A DNA stretch of 64,000 nucleotides from Candidatus Melainabacteria bacterium (GTDB lineage: Bacteria > Cyanobacteriota > Vampirovibrionia > 2-02-FULL-35-15): NCBI GenBank assembly GCA_023250155.1, contig JAHFBG010000001.1, positions 373,131 through 437,130 on the forward strand, written 5' to 3'. A model generated the notes under the pieces. It ran no database searches. It was not told the DNA's origin and saw only the letters and a program-made list of their open reading frames with translations. The translations under genes and the position numbers were made by a program. This document shows, in pieces, positions 1 through 10,177 of the stretch (within the stretch, counting starts at the first letter, position 1; each line of letters starts with the position of its first letter).

Positions 1-3000
1 AAAACGGATCCAGGTTATTACCTCATTTCTACAGGTAGAAAAGCTTTAGAAAAAGAGATTCACTTTTCCTCGACTTTCGGAAATAAAATTTTGGATTTTT
101 ATATTTCAAATGCAAAATTTGGTTATATAAACACGATTTTGCTTTTTACTGGCATTTCATTATTTACTTTGCTTTATCTAAGTTATTTTAATGGGGTATC
201 TTTGCTTGGGCTTCTTATTCTTTCAGTAGTTGGATTTTTCCCAGCTTCAGATATTGCTGTTGCACTTTTAAACAAAATTGTAGCAAAATTTGTTAAACCC
301 TCTTACTTACCAAGGCTTAAACTGAGCCATGGTATTTCTGCTTCTATGCAAACATTTGTTGTTATGCCTATTCTACTTATTGATAAAAAAACAATTGAAG
401 AACATCTTGAACAGCTAGAAGTTCACTATCTTTCAAATCCTAATGGAGTTGTACATTTTGCATTGCTTTCAGATTGGAAAGATTCGGCGACAGAATGCTG
501 CCCAGAAGATAAAGAACTTTTTAGTATAGCTAGTAGAGGAATTGAGCTGTTAAATTCTACGCATGGTACTTTAGCAAATGGACAGAAACGTTTTTTTCTC
601 TTTCACAGAAAACGGAGGTGGAATCAGGGAGAAAATAAATGGATGGGGTGGGAGCGTAAAAGAGGAAAACTTCATGAGTTTAATAGCCTGTTACGAGGGG
701 ACTCTGATACTACATATATTTCAGTAAATAGTAAATTTCCTAAAGGTACTAAATATGTAATCACTCTTGATGCAGATACTAGAATACCAATGGGTATGGT
801 AAACCAGTTAGTGGGTACTATGGCGCATCCGTTAAATAAGCCTACATTTGATCCACATTTAAGACGTGTTGTAGAAGGCTATGGAATAATGCAACCAAGA
901 ATTATGTCTTCTCTCCCCTTAAGAACAAACAATTCAGTTTTTCAAAAACTTTTTGCTGGACCATGTGGAATTGATCCCTATACATTTGCAGTGTCTGATA
1001 CATATCAGGATTTGTTTAGAGAAGGTAACTATGCTGGAAAAGGAATCTATGATGTAAATGTTTTTGAGGCAGCACTTAAAGACCGGGTACCTGAAAATGC
1101 ACTTCTTAGCCATGATCTTTTTGAAGGGATTTTTGCAAGATGTGGTTTTATAAGTGATCTTGAGTTTTTTGATGACTTCCCTTCTCATACAGAAGTATCT
1201 TCTTCACGAATGGATAGGTGGGCAAGGGGAGATTGGCAGCTTTTGCCATGGATTTGTGGAGATAAAAGCAAGTCTGTTCCTTATATTGGACGCTGGAAAA
1301 TGCTGGATAATTTAAGACGTACATTATCTGCTCCTGGAATGTTATTTACACTGATAGCAAGCTGGTTTTTGCCCCATGCACCTCATGTTTTATGGACTAG
1401 TTTTATTATATTAGCTCTTGCCTTTCCTTTATTCCTTCCTTTTATTTCAGGACTTATTCCTGATACAAGAAAAAGAAAAAAAATCAGCCGCTTTCGTATT
1501 CTTCTCCATGATTTTCTTACTGGTTTTCAGCAAGTTATAGTTCTTCTTTCATTACTTATGTATCATGCAGTACTAATGCTTGATTCCATTGCGTGTACTT
1601 TATACAGACTATTTATAAGTAAACGTAATCTCCTTAAATGGGTTACTGTAGCTCAGGAAAAAAACAGTTCTAATCTTTCATTAAAATATTTTTTTAACAG
1701 ACATAAAACAGCACTATCTTTTTCAATTATTTTAGGAATTATGTTCTTGTTTCTAAAGAGTGATAGCGTGGCATTATTTGCTGGTTCTTTTATTCTTTTA
1801 TGGATAATGTCACCTGTTATTGCATGGTATATAAGTCAGCCACCAACTACTGATCCTGTAGAACCTTTAACTGATGAAGGAATAAAAACATTTCGTTTAA
1901 TTGCTCGTCGTACCTGGAGATTTTTTACTACTTTTATAACAAAAGAAAACAATTTACTTCCACCGGATAATTTTCAAGAAGATCCACAGCCAGCTCTGGC
2001 ATATCGTAGTTCACCAACCAATTTCGGACTTTATCTTCTTTCTACTATATCAGCAAAAGATTTTGGCTGGATAGGCATAGGAGAAATGATAGATAGGCTG
2101 GAGTCTACACTTTTAGTGTTAGATGATCTTCCTCGTTTCAAGGGACATTTTTATAACTGGTATGATTTAAAAACAAGACAAGCTTTACTTCCTCAATATA
2201 TTTCTTCAGTTGATAGTGGAAATTTTGCTGGTCACTTACTTGTTGTTTCTCAAACATGTAAGGAAATATTGCAAAACCCTTTACCTACCTTAAGTAAGAT
2301 TGATGGAATTCAAGATGCGATTTATCTACTTAAAGAATCATTGCTAAAAATTGATGGAAAAAGACGTACTCTTACGGTCAATCTTGATCATTTACAAATT
2401 GCTATTAATGATATTGAAAAACTTTTAAAGGATTTCCCACAAACTCCTTGTGAGTATTTCTCTAGATGGGAATCTTTATTAGTTAGTGTAAATGTTTTAA
2501 CAGATATAGCAAAAACATTTTCACAAGAGCATGGTGAATCTGATTGTGGTGAAGTGCTGTTTTGGTCCTTGCAGATCTCCTCAGATATTAAAAGCCATCT
2601 TAGCGATTATGAGCAAATTCTGTCATGGGCTAAATTACTTGATAAGTATAACTTACCTTCTGATATTTCTGATGAAGAAAAAGAACAAATTATGCTTCTT
2701 TTGAAAGATGAGATTTTAAAATTGTCACTCTCTGATTTATGTATTTATTATGAAAAAATTGCAAAAAAATTAACTAGTCTTCAAAAGAAATATTCTTATA
2801 ATAACAATTCTTCAAATACAAGAAATTATATTGATACTTTAATCTATGTAATTGAAAAATCATCCTTTGCTTGCAAAGTGTTAATGAGTAAGCTTGGAGC
2901 GATCTCAACTATTTCAAGTAAATTATTTGATGAAATGGATTTTAAGTTTCTTTTTGATTCTAATAGAAATCTTTTTTCTATAGGCTTTAATGTTTCTGAC

Positions 3001-6000
3001 AGTCACCTTGATGCATCATACTACGATATGCTTGCTTCTGAAGCTAGGCTTACAAGCTTTATTGCAATCATTAAAGGTGATGTGCCTACTACACACTGGT
3101 TCTCTTTAAGTCGTGCTTTAACTTCTGTCGCTAATGGTTCTGCACTTCTATCCTGGTCAGGTTCAATGTTTGAGTATTTAATGCCATCTTTGGTTATGTA
3201 TACTCCTAGAGGTAGCCTTTTAGATAGAACCTGTCGTCTTGTTATAAAAAAACAGGTAGAGTATGGAGCCGAGTATCAGATACCTTGGGGAATTTCAGAA
3301 TCAGCCTACAATATCAGAGATAGGGATTTTACTTATCAATATTCTAGTTTTGGAGTACCTGCGCTTGGTTTAAAAAGAGGGCTGGGAGAAGATCTTGTTA
3401 TTTCTCCGTATTCCACAGCACTTGCAGCAATGTACTACCCAAGGTTAGCAGAAGAAAATTTTAAACGACTTGAAGAAATCGGCACACTTGGATCTTTTGG
3501 TTTTTATGAAGCTTTAGATTTCACTGCTGAGAGATTACCGAACAATGAAAAAGTAGCCATTGTTCGAGCATATATGATTCACCACCAGGGAATGACATTG
3601 GTTGCCCTTACAAATGTAATTTTTGATGGTATTATGCGACATCGCTTCCATAATGTTTCTATAGTAAGAGCTGCTGAACTTTTACTTCAGGAAAGAACGC
3701 CACGTAATGTTGCTATAGCATCTATAAAAACAAAGAACTTGCAGGCTAGTAAAATAAGAGATACTTCTCAATCTGCACTCAGACGTTTTGATTTACCAAA
3801 TCTTCCTATACCTTCTACACATCTTTTATCAAACGGACATTATACAGTTATGCTTACTTCAGCAGGATCTGGATATAGCCGATGGAATGATCTTTCAATT
3901 ACTCGCTGGCGCGAAGATTCTACTTGTGATATGTGGGGAAGTTATATTTTCTTATATGATACTGAAAGTAAAGAGTCATGGTCAGCTGGATTCCAACCTT
4001 CTGGCACGAAACCTGATCACTATGAAGTAACTTTTGCAGAAGATAGAGCAAAAATAGTCAGGCAGGATGGTGATATTACCACTGATTTAGAGGTTATTGT
4101 ATCTCCTGAGGATAATGCTGAAATTAGGCGTGTTTCACTTAAAAATACTGGAATGAAAGCAAAGGAAATTGAAATTACTTCTTATAGTGAAATTGTTTTA
4201 GCCTCTCAAGGTGCAGATGTTATGCATCCTGCTTTTTCAAATCTTTTTGTACAGACAGAGTATGTTCATGAAGTGACTGGTTTAATTGCTACAAGAAGAC
4301 CTTCTTCTTCCACTGCAACCTCTATATGGATGGCTCATGTTATAGCAGTTGATGGAGATATAAATCCTGGTATTGAGTATGAAACTGATAGAGTACGTTT
4401 TCTTGGTCGTGGATGTTCCATTAGAAAAGCTGTTTCAGTAGTAGAAGGACAACCATTATCAAATACTGTAGGAGCTGTTCTTGATCCTATCGTTAGTTTG
4501 CGTACACGTATTCATATTCCTCCAGGTGCTACAAAACATATTACTTTCTCAACTATTGTTGCAAATTCACGTGAAGAAATTATTGATCTTGCAGACAAGT
4601 ATCATGATCCTTCTACCTTCCATCGAATTTCTACGTTGGCATGGACACATGCACAGGTTCAGTTACACTATCTTGGCATTGACAGTATGGAGGCAAATTT
4701 CTTTCAGCATCTTGCAAACCGTATTATTTATTCAAATCCTTCCATGCGACCTTCAAGCGAAATTCTTAAACGAAACACTCTAAGTGTTTCAGCGTTATGG
4801 CCTCATCAAATCTCTGGTGATCATCCTATTCTTATGGTTCATATAGATAGTATTGATGATCAAGCAGTTATTAGACAACTTTTGCATGCACATGAATATT
4901 GGCGAATGAAAAGACTTGCTGTTGATTTGGTTATTGTTAATGAAAAGGCTACATCATATGTTCAGGATCTTCAGGTCCTTCTTGAGACGATGGTAAGAGC
5001 AAGCCTTCCAATGTCAGGGAATTATATACAAGAAAGTCGCGGCAGTATTTTTGTTTTAAGAGCTGACATGCTTACGCCACAAGAAAAAGAACTTTTACAG
5101 ACTGCTGCTCGTTCTGTTATGTCCTGCAAAGAAGGAGGTCTTGCTGAACAAATAAAACGAATGAAACGTAGTTCTTCTAAATCTGTTTATCAAATGAAGA
5201 AACCTATTAAAGATCCTACTGTTGAAGATTTGCCAGTAGCTTATCCAGCTCTTGAATTCTTTAATGGACTTGGTGGTTTTGCTGAGGATGGACATGAGTA
5301 TGTAATAACTCTTGGGAAATTACAATATACTCCTGCGCCATGGATTAATGTAATTGCTAATAGTCAAATAGGTTTTTTAGTTTCTGAATCAGGCTCAGGC
5401 TATACTTGGTCTTTAAATAGTAGAGAAAATCAGCTTACTCCTTGGTCTAATGATCCAGTATGTGATCCAAACCCAGAAGTTTTTTATATCTGTGATGAGG
5501 AAACTGGTCAATTATGGACACCTACAGCCTTACCGATTCGTTCAGAGAGTACAAATTATATTACACGACATGGTCAGGGTTATAGCACTTTTGAGCATTG
5601 TTCACACGGTATAGAAAGTAAACTTACCCAATATGTTAGCTGGGATGATCCAATAAAGATTTCCCATCTTACTCTAGAAAATAAATCAGGGAGAGTCAGA
5701 AATCTTTCAGTAACTGCTTATTTAGAGTGGGTTCTTGGTTCTTCACGAAGCAACAATACACCTTTTATCATTACTGAAATTGATAAAGAAACCAATGCAA
5801 TTTTTGCTTCTAATCCTTGGAATGCAGAATTTGGTAGCCGAATTGCATTTGCTGATTTTTGTGGCAAACAAACTTCATGGACTGCTGACAGAACAGAGTT
5901 TATAGGGCGGAATGGAACTCTTGAAAAGCCTGTAGCTCTTGTATATGGAGGAATACTTAGCAAAAATACTGGAGCTGGGCTTGATCCATGTTCTGCACAG

Positions 6001-7677
6001 CAAGTAGCAATAGAGATTCCACCTAAAGGAAAAGTAGAATTGTTATTTTTTCTTGGACAAACACAAGACAGAGAAACTGCCCGCAAATTAATAACAAAAT
6101 ATAGATCCACTAATCCTGAATTAGTACTAAAAAGTGTAAAAGAAAACTGGGGAAATATTCTTGGTAAAATCCAAATTAAAACCCCAGATCGTAAAACAGA
6201 TCTAATGTTAAATCGATGGCTTTTGTATCAAACCTTGGTTTGTCGTTATTGGGCTCGTACAGCTTTTTATCAAGCTGGTGGTGCATATGGTTTTCGTGAT
6301 CAGCTCCAAGATGTAATGGCTCTTGTTCTTTCACAACCTGCTATTGCAAGAGCACATATTTTAAATGCTGCTAGTCATCAGTTTCCAGAAGGTGATGTCC
6401 AACATTGGTGGCATCCTCCTTTGGATAAAGGTGTACGTACAAAGTGTTCAGATGATAGCTTATGGCTTCCTTATGTTGTTTATCATTATTTAAAAGTTAC
6501 AGGTGATTACAAAATCCTTGATGAGGCTGTTTCATTTTTAGATGGAAGAACGCTTTTACCTGAAGAAGAAAGTGCCTATTACCAACCAATACATTCTGAC
6601 AATAGTGCTACTCTTTTTGAACACTGTAAGAGAATATTAGATAGAAGCCTTCAAGTAGGTGTACATGGACTACCACTAATTGGCAGTGGTGACTGGAATG
6701 ATGGAATGAATAGGGTAGGACAGGTAGGACTAGGTGAAAGTGTTTGGCTTGGATGGTTTCTTTATACAACACTAACACAGTTTGCTACCGTAGCTAAAAA
6801 ACGAAATGAAGATAACTCTGCAGAGAGATGGCTAACACATACAAAGGATTTAAAAAACGCTCTTGAAAAAGAAGCCTGGGATGGTGCATGGTATAGGCGA
6901 GCATATTTTGATGATGGTACACCGCTTGGCTCTACATCAAATGCTGAATGCAGAATTGATTCTATTGCCCAATCCTGGAGTGTTATTTCAAAAGCAGCTG
7001 ACAGAGATAGATCATTCAAAGCAATGGAATCTGTTGAAAAATATTTAGTCAGACCAGGCGATAATCTTATTCTTCTTTTTGCTCCACCATTTGACAAAAC
7101 CCATCTTGATCCAGGTTATATAAAAGGCTATTTGCCTGGTATCCGTGAAAATGGTAGCCAGTATACACATGCTGCAATCTGGAATGTAATTGCTTTAAGT
7201 ATGTTGGGAAATGGAAATAAGGCTTATGAACTTTTTAGTATGCTAAATCCCATAAACCATGCGGATACTCGTGCTGGTGTTCATAGGTACAAAGTTGAAC
7301 CTTATGTTGTTGCTGCAGATGTTTATTCTGAGCCACCTCATGTTGGAAGAGGTGGATGGACATGGTATACAGGGTCATCTGGTTGGATGTATAGAGCAGG
7401 CTTAGAGTGGATTTTAGGACTAAATGTTGAAGGAGACAATTTACATATTAATCCGTGTATACCAAGTCACTGGCAAGGTTTTGCTATTTACTATCAGCAT
7501 GGACAAACACGATATGAAATTTTTGTTGAGAATCCTAATTTAGTTTCAAATGGTGTAAAAAGAATTGAACTGGATGGAAAGCCTGTCATGCCAATAGAAA
7601 ACGGTATTCCATTAATTGATGATCAACAAGTTCACACAATAAAAATTATTCTTGGGTGTGGTGAACATGTTAACTAG
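1..7677 (+). CDS. ndvB: Cyclic beta-1,2-glucan synthase (NdvB-like), 5'-truncated by the window
   Basis: Very large membrane enzyme that builds and cyclises beta-1,2-glucan from UDP-glucose. The frame is open from base 1 (it reads DPGYYLISTGRKALEKEI before the TTG at 91), so TTG 91 is not the start and the N-terminus lies upstream. About 2558 residues are visible; NdvB proteins are about 2800. Counting from TTG 91: hydrophobic segments at about 10-65, a GT84-type glycosyltransferase core with the DAD motif near residue 227 (VITLDADTRIPMG), further membrane segments at about 410-575, a glucoamylase-like middle part, two carbohydrate-binding-like regions, and a C-terminal GH94 phosphorylase-like domain with GSGDWNDGMN around D2201-D2204, where GH94 enzymes have the general acid. 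The role is periplasmic or extracellular glucan, by family. The start of a small gene overlaps its stop codon. Confidence 0.93.
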   Translation, partial: KTDPGYYLISTGRKALEKEIHFSSTFGNKILDFYISNAKFGYINTILLFTGISLFTLLYLSYFNGVSLLGLLILSVVGFFPASDIAVALLNKIVAKFVKPSYLPRLKLSHGISASMQTFVVMPILLIDKKTIEEHLEQLEVHYLSNPNGVVHFALLSDWKDSATECCPEDKELFSIASRGIELLNSTHGTLANGQKRFFLFHRKRRWNQGENKWMGWERKRGKLHEFNSLLRGDSDTTYISVNSKFPKGTKYVITLDADTRIPMGMVNQLVGTMAHPLNKPTFDPHLRRVVEGYGIMQPRIMSSLPLRTNNSVFQKLFAGPCGIDPYTFAVSDTYQDLFREGNYAGKGIYDVNVFEAALKDRVPENALLSHDLFEGIFARCGFISDLEFFDDFPSHTEVSSSRMDRWARGDWQLLPWICGDKSKSVPYIGRWKMLDNLRRTLSAPGMLFTLIASWFLPHAPHVLWTSFIILALAFPLFLPFISGLIPDTRKRKKISRFRILLHDFLTGFQQVIVLLSLLMYHAVLMLDSIACTLYRLFISKRNLLKWVTVAQEKNSSNLSLKYFFNRHKTALSFSIILGIMFLFLKSDSVALFAGSFILLWIMSPVIAWYISQPPTTDPVEPLTDEGIKTFRLIARRTWRFFTTFITKENNLLPPDNFQEDPQPALAYRSSPTNFGLYLLSTISAKDFGWIGIGEMIDRLESTLLVLDDLPRFKGHFYNWYDLKTRQALLPQYISSVDSGNFAGHLLVVSQTCKEILQNPLPTLSKIDGIQDAIYLLKESLLKIDGKRRTLTVNLDHLQIAINDIEKLLKDFPQTPCEYFSRWESLLVSVNVLTDIAKTFSQEHGESDCGEVLFWSLQISSDIKSHLSDYEQILSWAKLLDKYNLPSDISDEEKEQIMLLLKDEILKLSLSDLCIYYEKIAKKLTSLQKKYSYNNNSSNTRNYIDTLIYVIEKSSFACKVLMSKLGAISTISSKLFDEMDFKFLFDSNRNLFSIGFNVSDSHLDASYYDMLASEARLTSFIAIIKGDVPTTHWFSLSRALTSVANGSALLSWSGSMFEYLMPSLVMYTPRGSLLDRTCRLVIKKQVEYGAEYQIPWGISESAYNIRDRDFTYQYSSFGVPALGLKRGLGEDLVISPYSTALAAMYYPRLAEENFKRLEEIGTLGSFGFYEALDFTAERLPNNEKVAIVRAYMIHHQGMTLVALTNVIFDGIMRHRFHNVSIVRAAELLLQERTPRNVAIASIKTKNLQASKIRDTSQSALRRFDLPNLPIPSTHLLSNGHYTVMLTSAGSGYSRWNDLSITRWREDSTCDMWGSYIFLYDTESKESWSAGFQPSGTKPDHYEVTFAEDRAKIVRQDGDITTDLEVIVSPEDNAEIRRVSLKNTGMKAKEIEITSYSEIVLASQGADVMHPAFSNLFVQTEYVHEVTGLIATRRPSSSTATSIWMAHVIAVDGDINPGIEYETDRVRFLGRGCSIRKAVSVVEGQPLSNTVGAVLDPIVSLRTRIHIPPGATKHITFSTIVANSREEIIDLADKYHDPSTFHRISTLAWTHAQVQLHYLGIDSMEANFFQHLANRIIYSNPSMRPSSEILKRNTLSVSALWPHQISGDHPILMVHIDSIDDQAVIRQLLHAHEYWRMKRLAVDLVIVNEKATSYVQDLQVLLETMVRASLPMSGNYIQESRGSIFVLRADMLTPQEKELLQTAARSVMSCKEGGLAEQIKRMKRSSSKSVYQMKKPIKDPTVEDLPVAYPALEFFNGLGGFAEDGHEYVITLGKLQYTPAPWINVIANSQIGFLVSESGSGYTWSLNSRENQLTPWSNDPVCDPNPEVFYICDEETGQLWTPTALPIRSESTNYITRHGQGYSTFEHCSHGIESKLTQYVSWDDPIKISHLTLENKSGRVRNLSVTAYLEWVLGSSRSNNTPFIITEIDKETNAIFASNPWNAEFGSRIAFADFCGKQTSWTADRTEFIGRNGTLEKPVALVYGGILSKNTGAGLDPCSAQQVAIEIPPKGKVELLFFLGQTQDRETARKLITKYRSTNPELVLKSVKENWGNILGKIQIKTPDRKTDLMLNRWLLYQTLVCRYWARTAFYQAGGAYGFRDQLQDVMALVLSQPAIARAHILNAASHQFPEGDVQHWWHPPLDKGVRTKCSDDSLWLPYVVYHYLKVTGDYKILDEAVSFLDGRTLLPEEESAYYQPIHSDNSATLFEHCKRILDRSLQVGVHGLPLIGSGDWNDGMNRVGQVGLGESVWLGWFLYTTLTQFATVAKKRNEDNSAERWLTHTKDLKNALEKEAWDGAWYRRAYFDDGTPLGSTSNAECRIDSIAQSWSVISKAADRDRSFKAMESVEKYLVRPGDNLILLFAPPFDKTHLDPGYIKGYLPGIRENGSQYTHAAIWNVIALSMLGNGNKAYELFSMLNPINHADTRAGVHRYKVEPYVVAADVYSEPPHVGRGGWTWYTGSSGWMYRAGLEWILGLNVEGDNLHINPCIPSHWQGFAIYYQHGQTRYEIFVENPNLVSNGVKRIELDGKPVMPIENGIPLIDDQQVHTIKIILGCGEHVN

Positions 7678-7822
7678 GTATTTATCAAGGTTAATTACTT
7701 TACTACTTTATCTAAATAAAAATTACTTTAACAAGGAGGAAAATCAATCAATTAATGCTATCTATGCATATTTACAAATGGGTTCAACAATGATTAAATT
7801 GTTTTTAATTAATAAACGCTAG
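7667..7822 (+). CDS. Possible small protein overlapping the end of the glucan synthase gene
   Basis: A 51-codon ATG frame overlaps the end of the glucan synthase gene by 11 bases, an arrangement that allows translational coupling. The product (starts MLTRYLSRLITLLLYLNKN, ends MIKLFLINKR) is basic with hydrophobic stretches at both ends. The upstream GGGTGTGGTG is only a weak ribosome site. No family is recognised. It may be an accidental frame; it is listed because it fills the gap before pepT without a stop. Confidence 0.35.
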   Translation: MLTRYLSRLITLLLYLNKNYFNKEENQSINAIYAYLQMGSTMIKLFLINKR

Positions 7823-7846
7823 TTCAATAATTAAGGAGTATCTTAA

Positions 7847-9139
7847 ATGTCAACAGAAATAAAAGCAATGACTACAAGTCAAGTATCTAATTTTATTAAT
7901 ACTCAGCGAATGATAGGTTCATTTATAAAAATGGCTAAGATAAATACTGTATCAGATGAATCAAAAGCTGAAACTAATGAAATTCCAAGTACAAAATCAC
8001 AAATAGAACTTGCACATATTTTACAGGATGATTTAAAGCAAATCTCTGGCTTAGTAGAAATTGATGTTGATAAAAATGCCGTAGTAACAGCTACCTTTCC
8101 TAGTAATGTTCAAGGAACTAATATTCCAACAGTTGGGTTGCTTGCTCATTTAGATATAGCAGATGATGTGCCCACTGATAACATACAACCCACAATTCAC
8201 GAGAACTATCAAGGTGGTGATCTAAAACTAGGTCATGGTACTGTTATACCAGCGAGTGATTTAATAGAACATATTGGTGAAGATATTATTACAACAGATG
8301 GAAGAACATTGCTTGGAGCAGATGACAAGGCAGGTATTGCTGAAATTGTAGAAGTTCTTACAGTATATTCAGAGCATCCTGAACTCCAAAGACCAAATAT
8401 AAAAATAGCATTTACTCCAGATGAAGAAATTAGTAGAGGGTGTGACTTCTTTGACATTCAAAAATTTGGTGCTGATGCAGCATACACTATAGATGGCAGT
8501 AAACCTGGTGAAATTGAAAATGAAACTTTTAATGCACATATGGTAAAAATCACTTTTAGTGGTAAAGATGTTCATCCAGGATATGCTAAAGGTAAGATGG
8601 TAAATAGTTTACGAGCTTTAGCTGATTTTATTGCACGACTACCTAGAGATGAAGCTCCTGAGACTACTAGTGGTAGGCAAGGATATATTCATCCGATTTC
8701 TATTGAAGATAAATCAGTTAGCAAATCAACTTTAACTATGATAGTACGTGATTTTGATTATGAAGGATCACTAAATCGCATTGAAAGAATTAAACAAATA
8801 GCAAAAGAAGTTGAAAAGCTTAATATGGGTTGTTCTATTGAAGTAAATGTTAAAGAGCAATACAGAAACATGAAAGAAGCTATTGATAAAAAACCTGAAG
8901 TGGTTGAATATGCAAAACAAGGAATCCAAGATTCTGGATTGCAAGTTATAGACAAACCAATACGTGGAGGAACAGATGGTTCAAGGTTGTCGTTAAGAGG
9001 ACTACCAACGCCGAACCTAGGAGCTGGAGGTCAGAACTTTCATTCGTTGAGAGAGTTTGTAACAGCGCAGGACATGAAAAAATGTGCAACTGTCATCATT
9101 AATACATTAAGTGCTTGGGTGAGAAATTTAAAGAAATAG
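7847..9139 (+). CDS. pepT: Peptidase T (tripeptide aminopeptidase, M20 family)
   Basis: Cytosolic zinc aminopeptidase that removes the N-terminal residue of tripeptides. Its 430 residues are close to the usual 405-415. M20B motifs are in order: GLLAHLDIADD (metal-binding His/Asp, near residue 105), TTDGRTLLGADDKAGIAEIV (bridging Asp, near 155), AFTPDEEISRG (catalytic Glu pair, near 190), and a C-terminal RGGTDGSRLSLRGLPTPNLG followed by the last His ligand in NFHSLREF. The ATG at 7847 has AAGGAG about 8 bases upstream. It is the first of a row of plus-strand genes (to 12.3 kb). Confidence 0.95.
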   Translation: MSTEIKAMTTSQVSNFINTQRMIGSFIKMAKINTVSDESKAETNEIPSTKSQIELAHILQDDLKQISGLVEIDVDKNAVVTATFPSNVQGTNIPTVGLLAHLDIADDVPTDNIQPTIHENYQGGDLKLGHGTVIPASDLIEHIGEDIITTDGRTLLGADDKAGIAEIVEVLTVYSEHPELQRPNIKIAFTPDEEISRGCDFFDIQKFGADAAYTIDGSKPGEIENETFNAHMVKITFSGKDVHPGYAKGKMVNSLRALADFIARLPRDEAPETTSGRQGYIHPISIEDKSVSKSTLTMIVRDFDYEGSLNRIERIKQIAKEVEKLNMGCSIEVNVKEQYRNMKEAIDKKPEVVEYAKQGIQDSGLQVIDKPIRGGTDGSRLSLRGLPTPNLGAGGQNFHSLREFVTAQDMKKCATVIINTLSAWVRNLKK

Positions 9140-9157
9140 ATAGCTTGTTTAACACCC

Positions 9158-10147
9158 ATGAACATTAAATTCATTACCTGTGAAGAAAGCATACTGGGCA
9201 AATATTTTCCTACAAAAACTGAACCAGATTTGATTCCACATGAACTGCCATTTACACCTGATGATGAGCTAGCTGTTAATGCTCTAAGAGATCTTGGAGT
9301 AAATGTTAAAGCAGTTATCTGGGGTGAGAAAAATATTCAAGAGCTAAAAAGCTCTCACCTATTAGTTATGAGATCTCCTTGGGACTATACAAATACAAAT
9401 GAGATTAGACTAAGTTTTATTGATTGGCTTACTTACCTAAAAGGTAATCAAATCAAAACAGAAAACAATATTGACTTTATGTTGTGGCTCATTAATAAAC
9501 AATATTTAAAAGATCTAGAGAAGGAAAGTATTCCAATAGTACCAACAGAAATTATTAATCAACATCAGAAGATTTCTCTTGAAGAGGTTTTTGCTAACCG
9601 TGGTCCATTTATACTCAAACCATGCTATGGAGCTGCTGGTAAAGGTTTGCAGTTTATTGATTCTAAAAACAAAGCTATAGAGTCTAATCCTAAATTTCAA
9701 GAACTAATCGATAAAGAATCTTATTTATTACAACCATTTATTCCTGAAATTAAAAGTAATGGTGAATGGTCCTTAGTTTTTCTTGATGGTAATTACAGTC
9801 ATGCTATTCATAAAAAAACAGGAGACAATAGCATCTTAGTTCAAGCTGAGCATGGCGGGAGTTTAAATTTTATTGAGCCTCAAGACCGCTTAATTAAGCA
9901 TGCAGGTGAAATGTATCCTAAAATATTACAAGCTTTTAGAGCAAAGTATAAAGGCTATGAAAGCTATATACCATTATATTTAAGGTGTGATTTTATAGAA
10001 ACAAAGAACCAATATTTATTGTCAGAATGTGAAGGGGTTGAACCAGAGCTGTTTTTTCGAGTAAAACCTGATAGTGCAAAAAGCTTTGCTAAAAGCATTA
10101 TTGATAGGGTTGACAGCAATGCTAAACTTATAACTTATAGTAAGTGA
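9158..10147 (+). CDS. ATP-grasp family ligase, substrate unknown
   Basis: A 329-residue ATP-grasp protein, probably forming an amide or ester between a carboxylate and a nucleophile using ATP. The N-terminal domain carries MRSPWDYT, typical of the DcsG/glutathione-synthetase-like ATP-grasp group. The ATP-binding lysine region is PFILKPCYGAAGKGLQF (about 150-165), followed by YLLQPFIPEIKSNGEWSLVF and the metal-binding end of the fold (YLRCDFIE..YLLSECEGVEPELFF). It starts 18 bases after pepT with little sign of a ribosome site, so it is probably cotranscribed. There is no peptide precursor next to it, unlike the ATP-grasp at 30.4 kb. Substrate cannot be told from the sequence. Confidence 0.8.
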   Translation: MNIKFITCEESILGKYFPTKTEPDLIPHELPFTPDDELAVNALRDLGVNVKAVIWGEKNIQELKSSHLLVMRSPWDYTNTNEIRLSFIDWLTYLKGNQIKTENNIDFMLWLINKQYLKDLEKESIPIVPTEIINQHQKISLEEVFANRGPFILKPCYGAAGKGLQFIDSKNKAIESNPKFQELIDKESYLLQPFIPEIKSNGEWSLVFLDGNYSHAIHKKTGDNSILVQAEHGGSLNFIEPQDRLIKHAGEMYPKILQAFRAKYKGYESYIPLYLRCDFIETKNQYLLSECEGVEPELFFRVKPDSAKSFAKSIIDRVDSNAKLITYSK

Positions 10148-10177
10148 ATAGTTTTCATATTCGAGACTACTAAAAAC

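Noticed and set aside
9158..10147. A second graspetide ligase
   Set aside because: It is ATP-grasp, but of the DcsG/glutathione-synthetase type with no precursor-like repeat gene near it.
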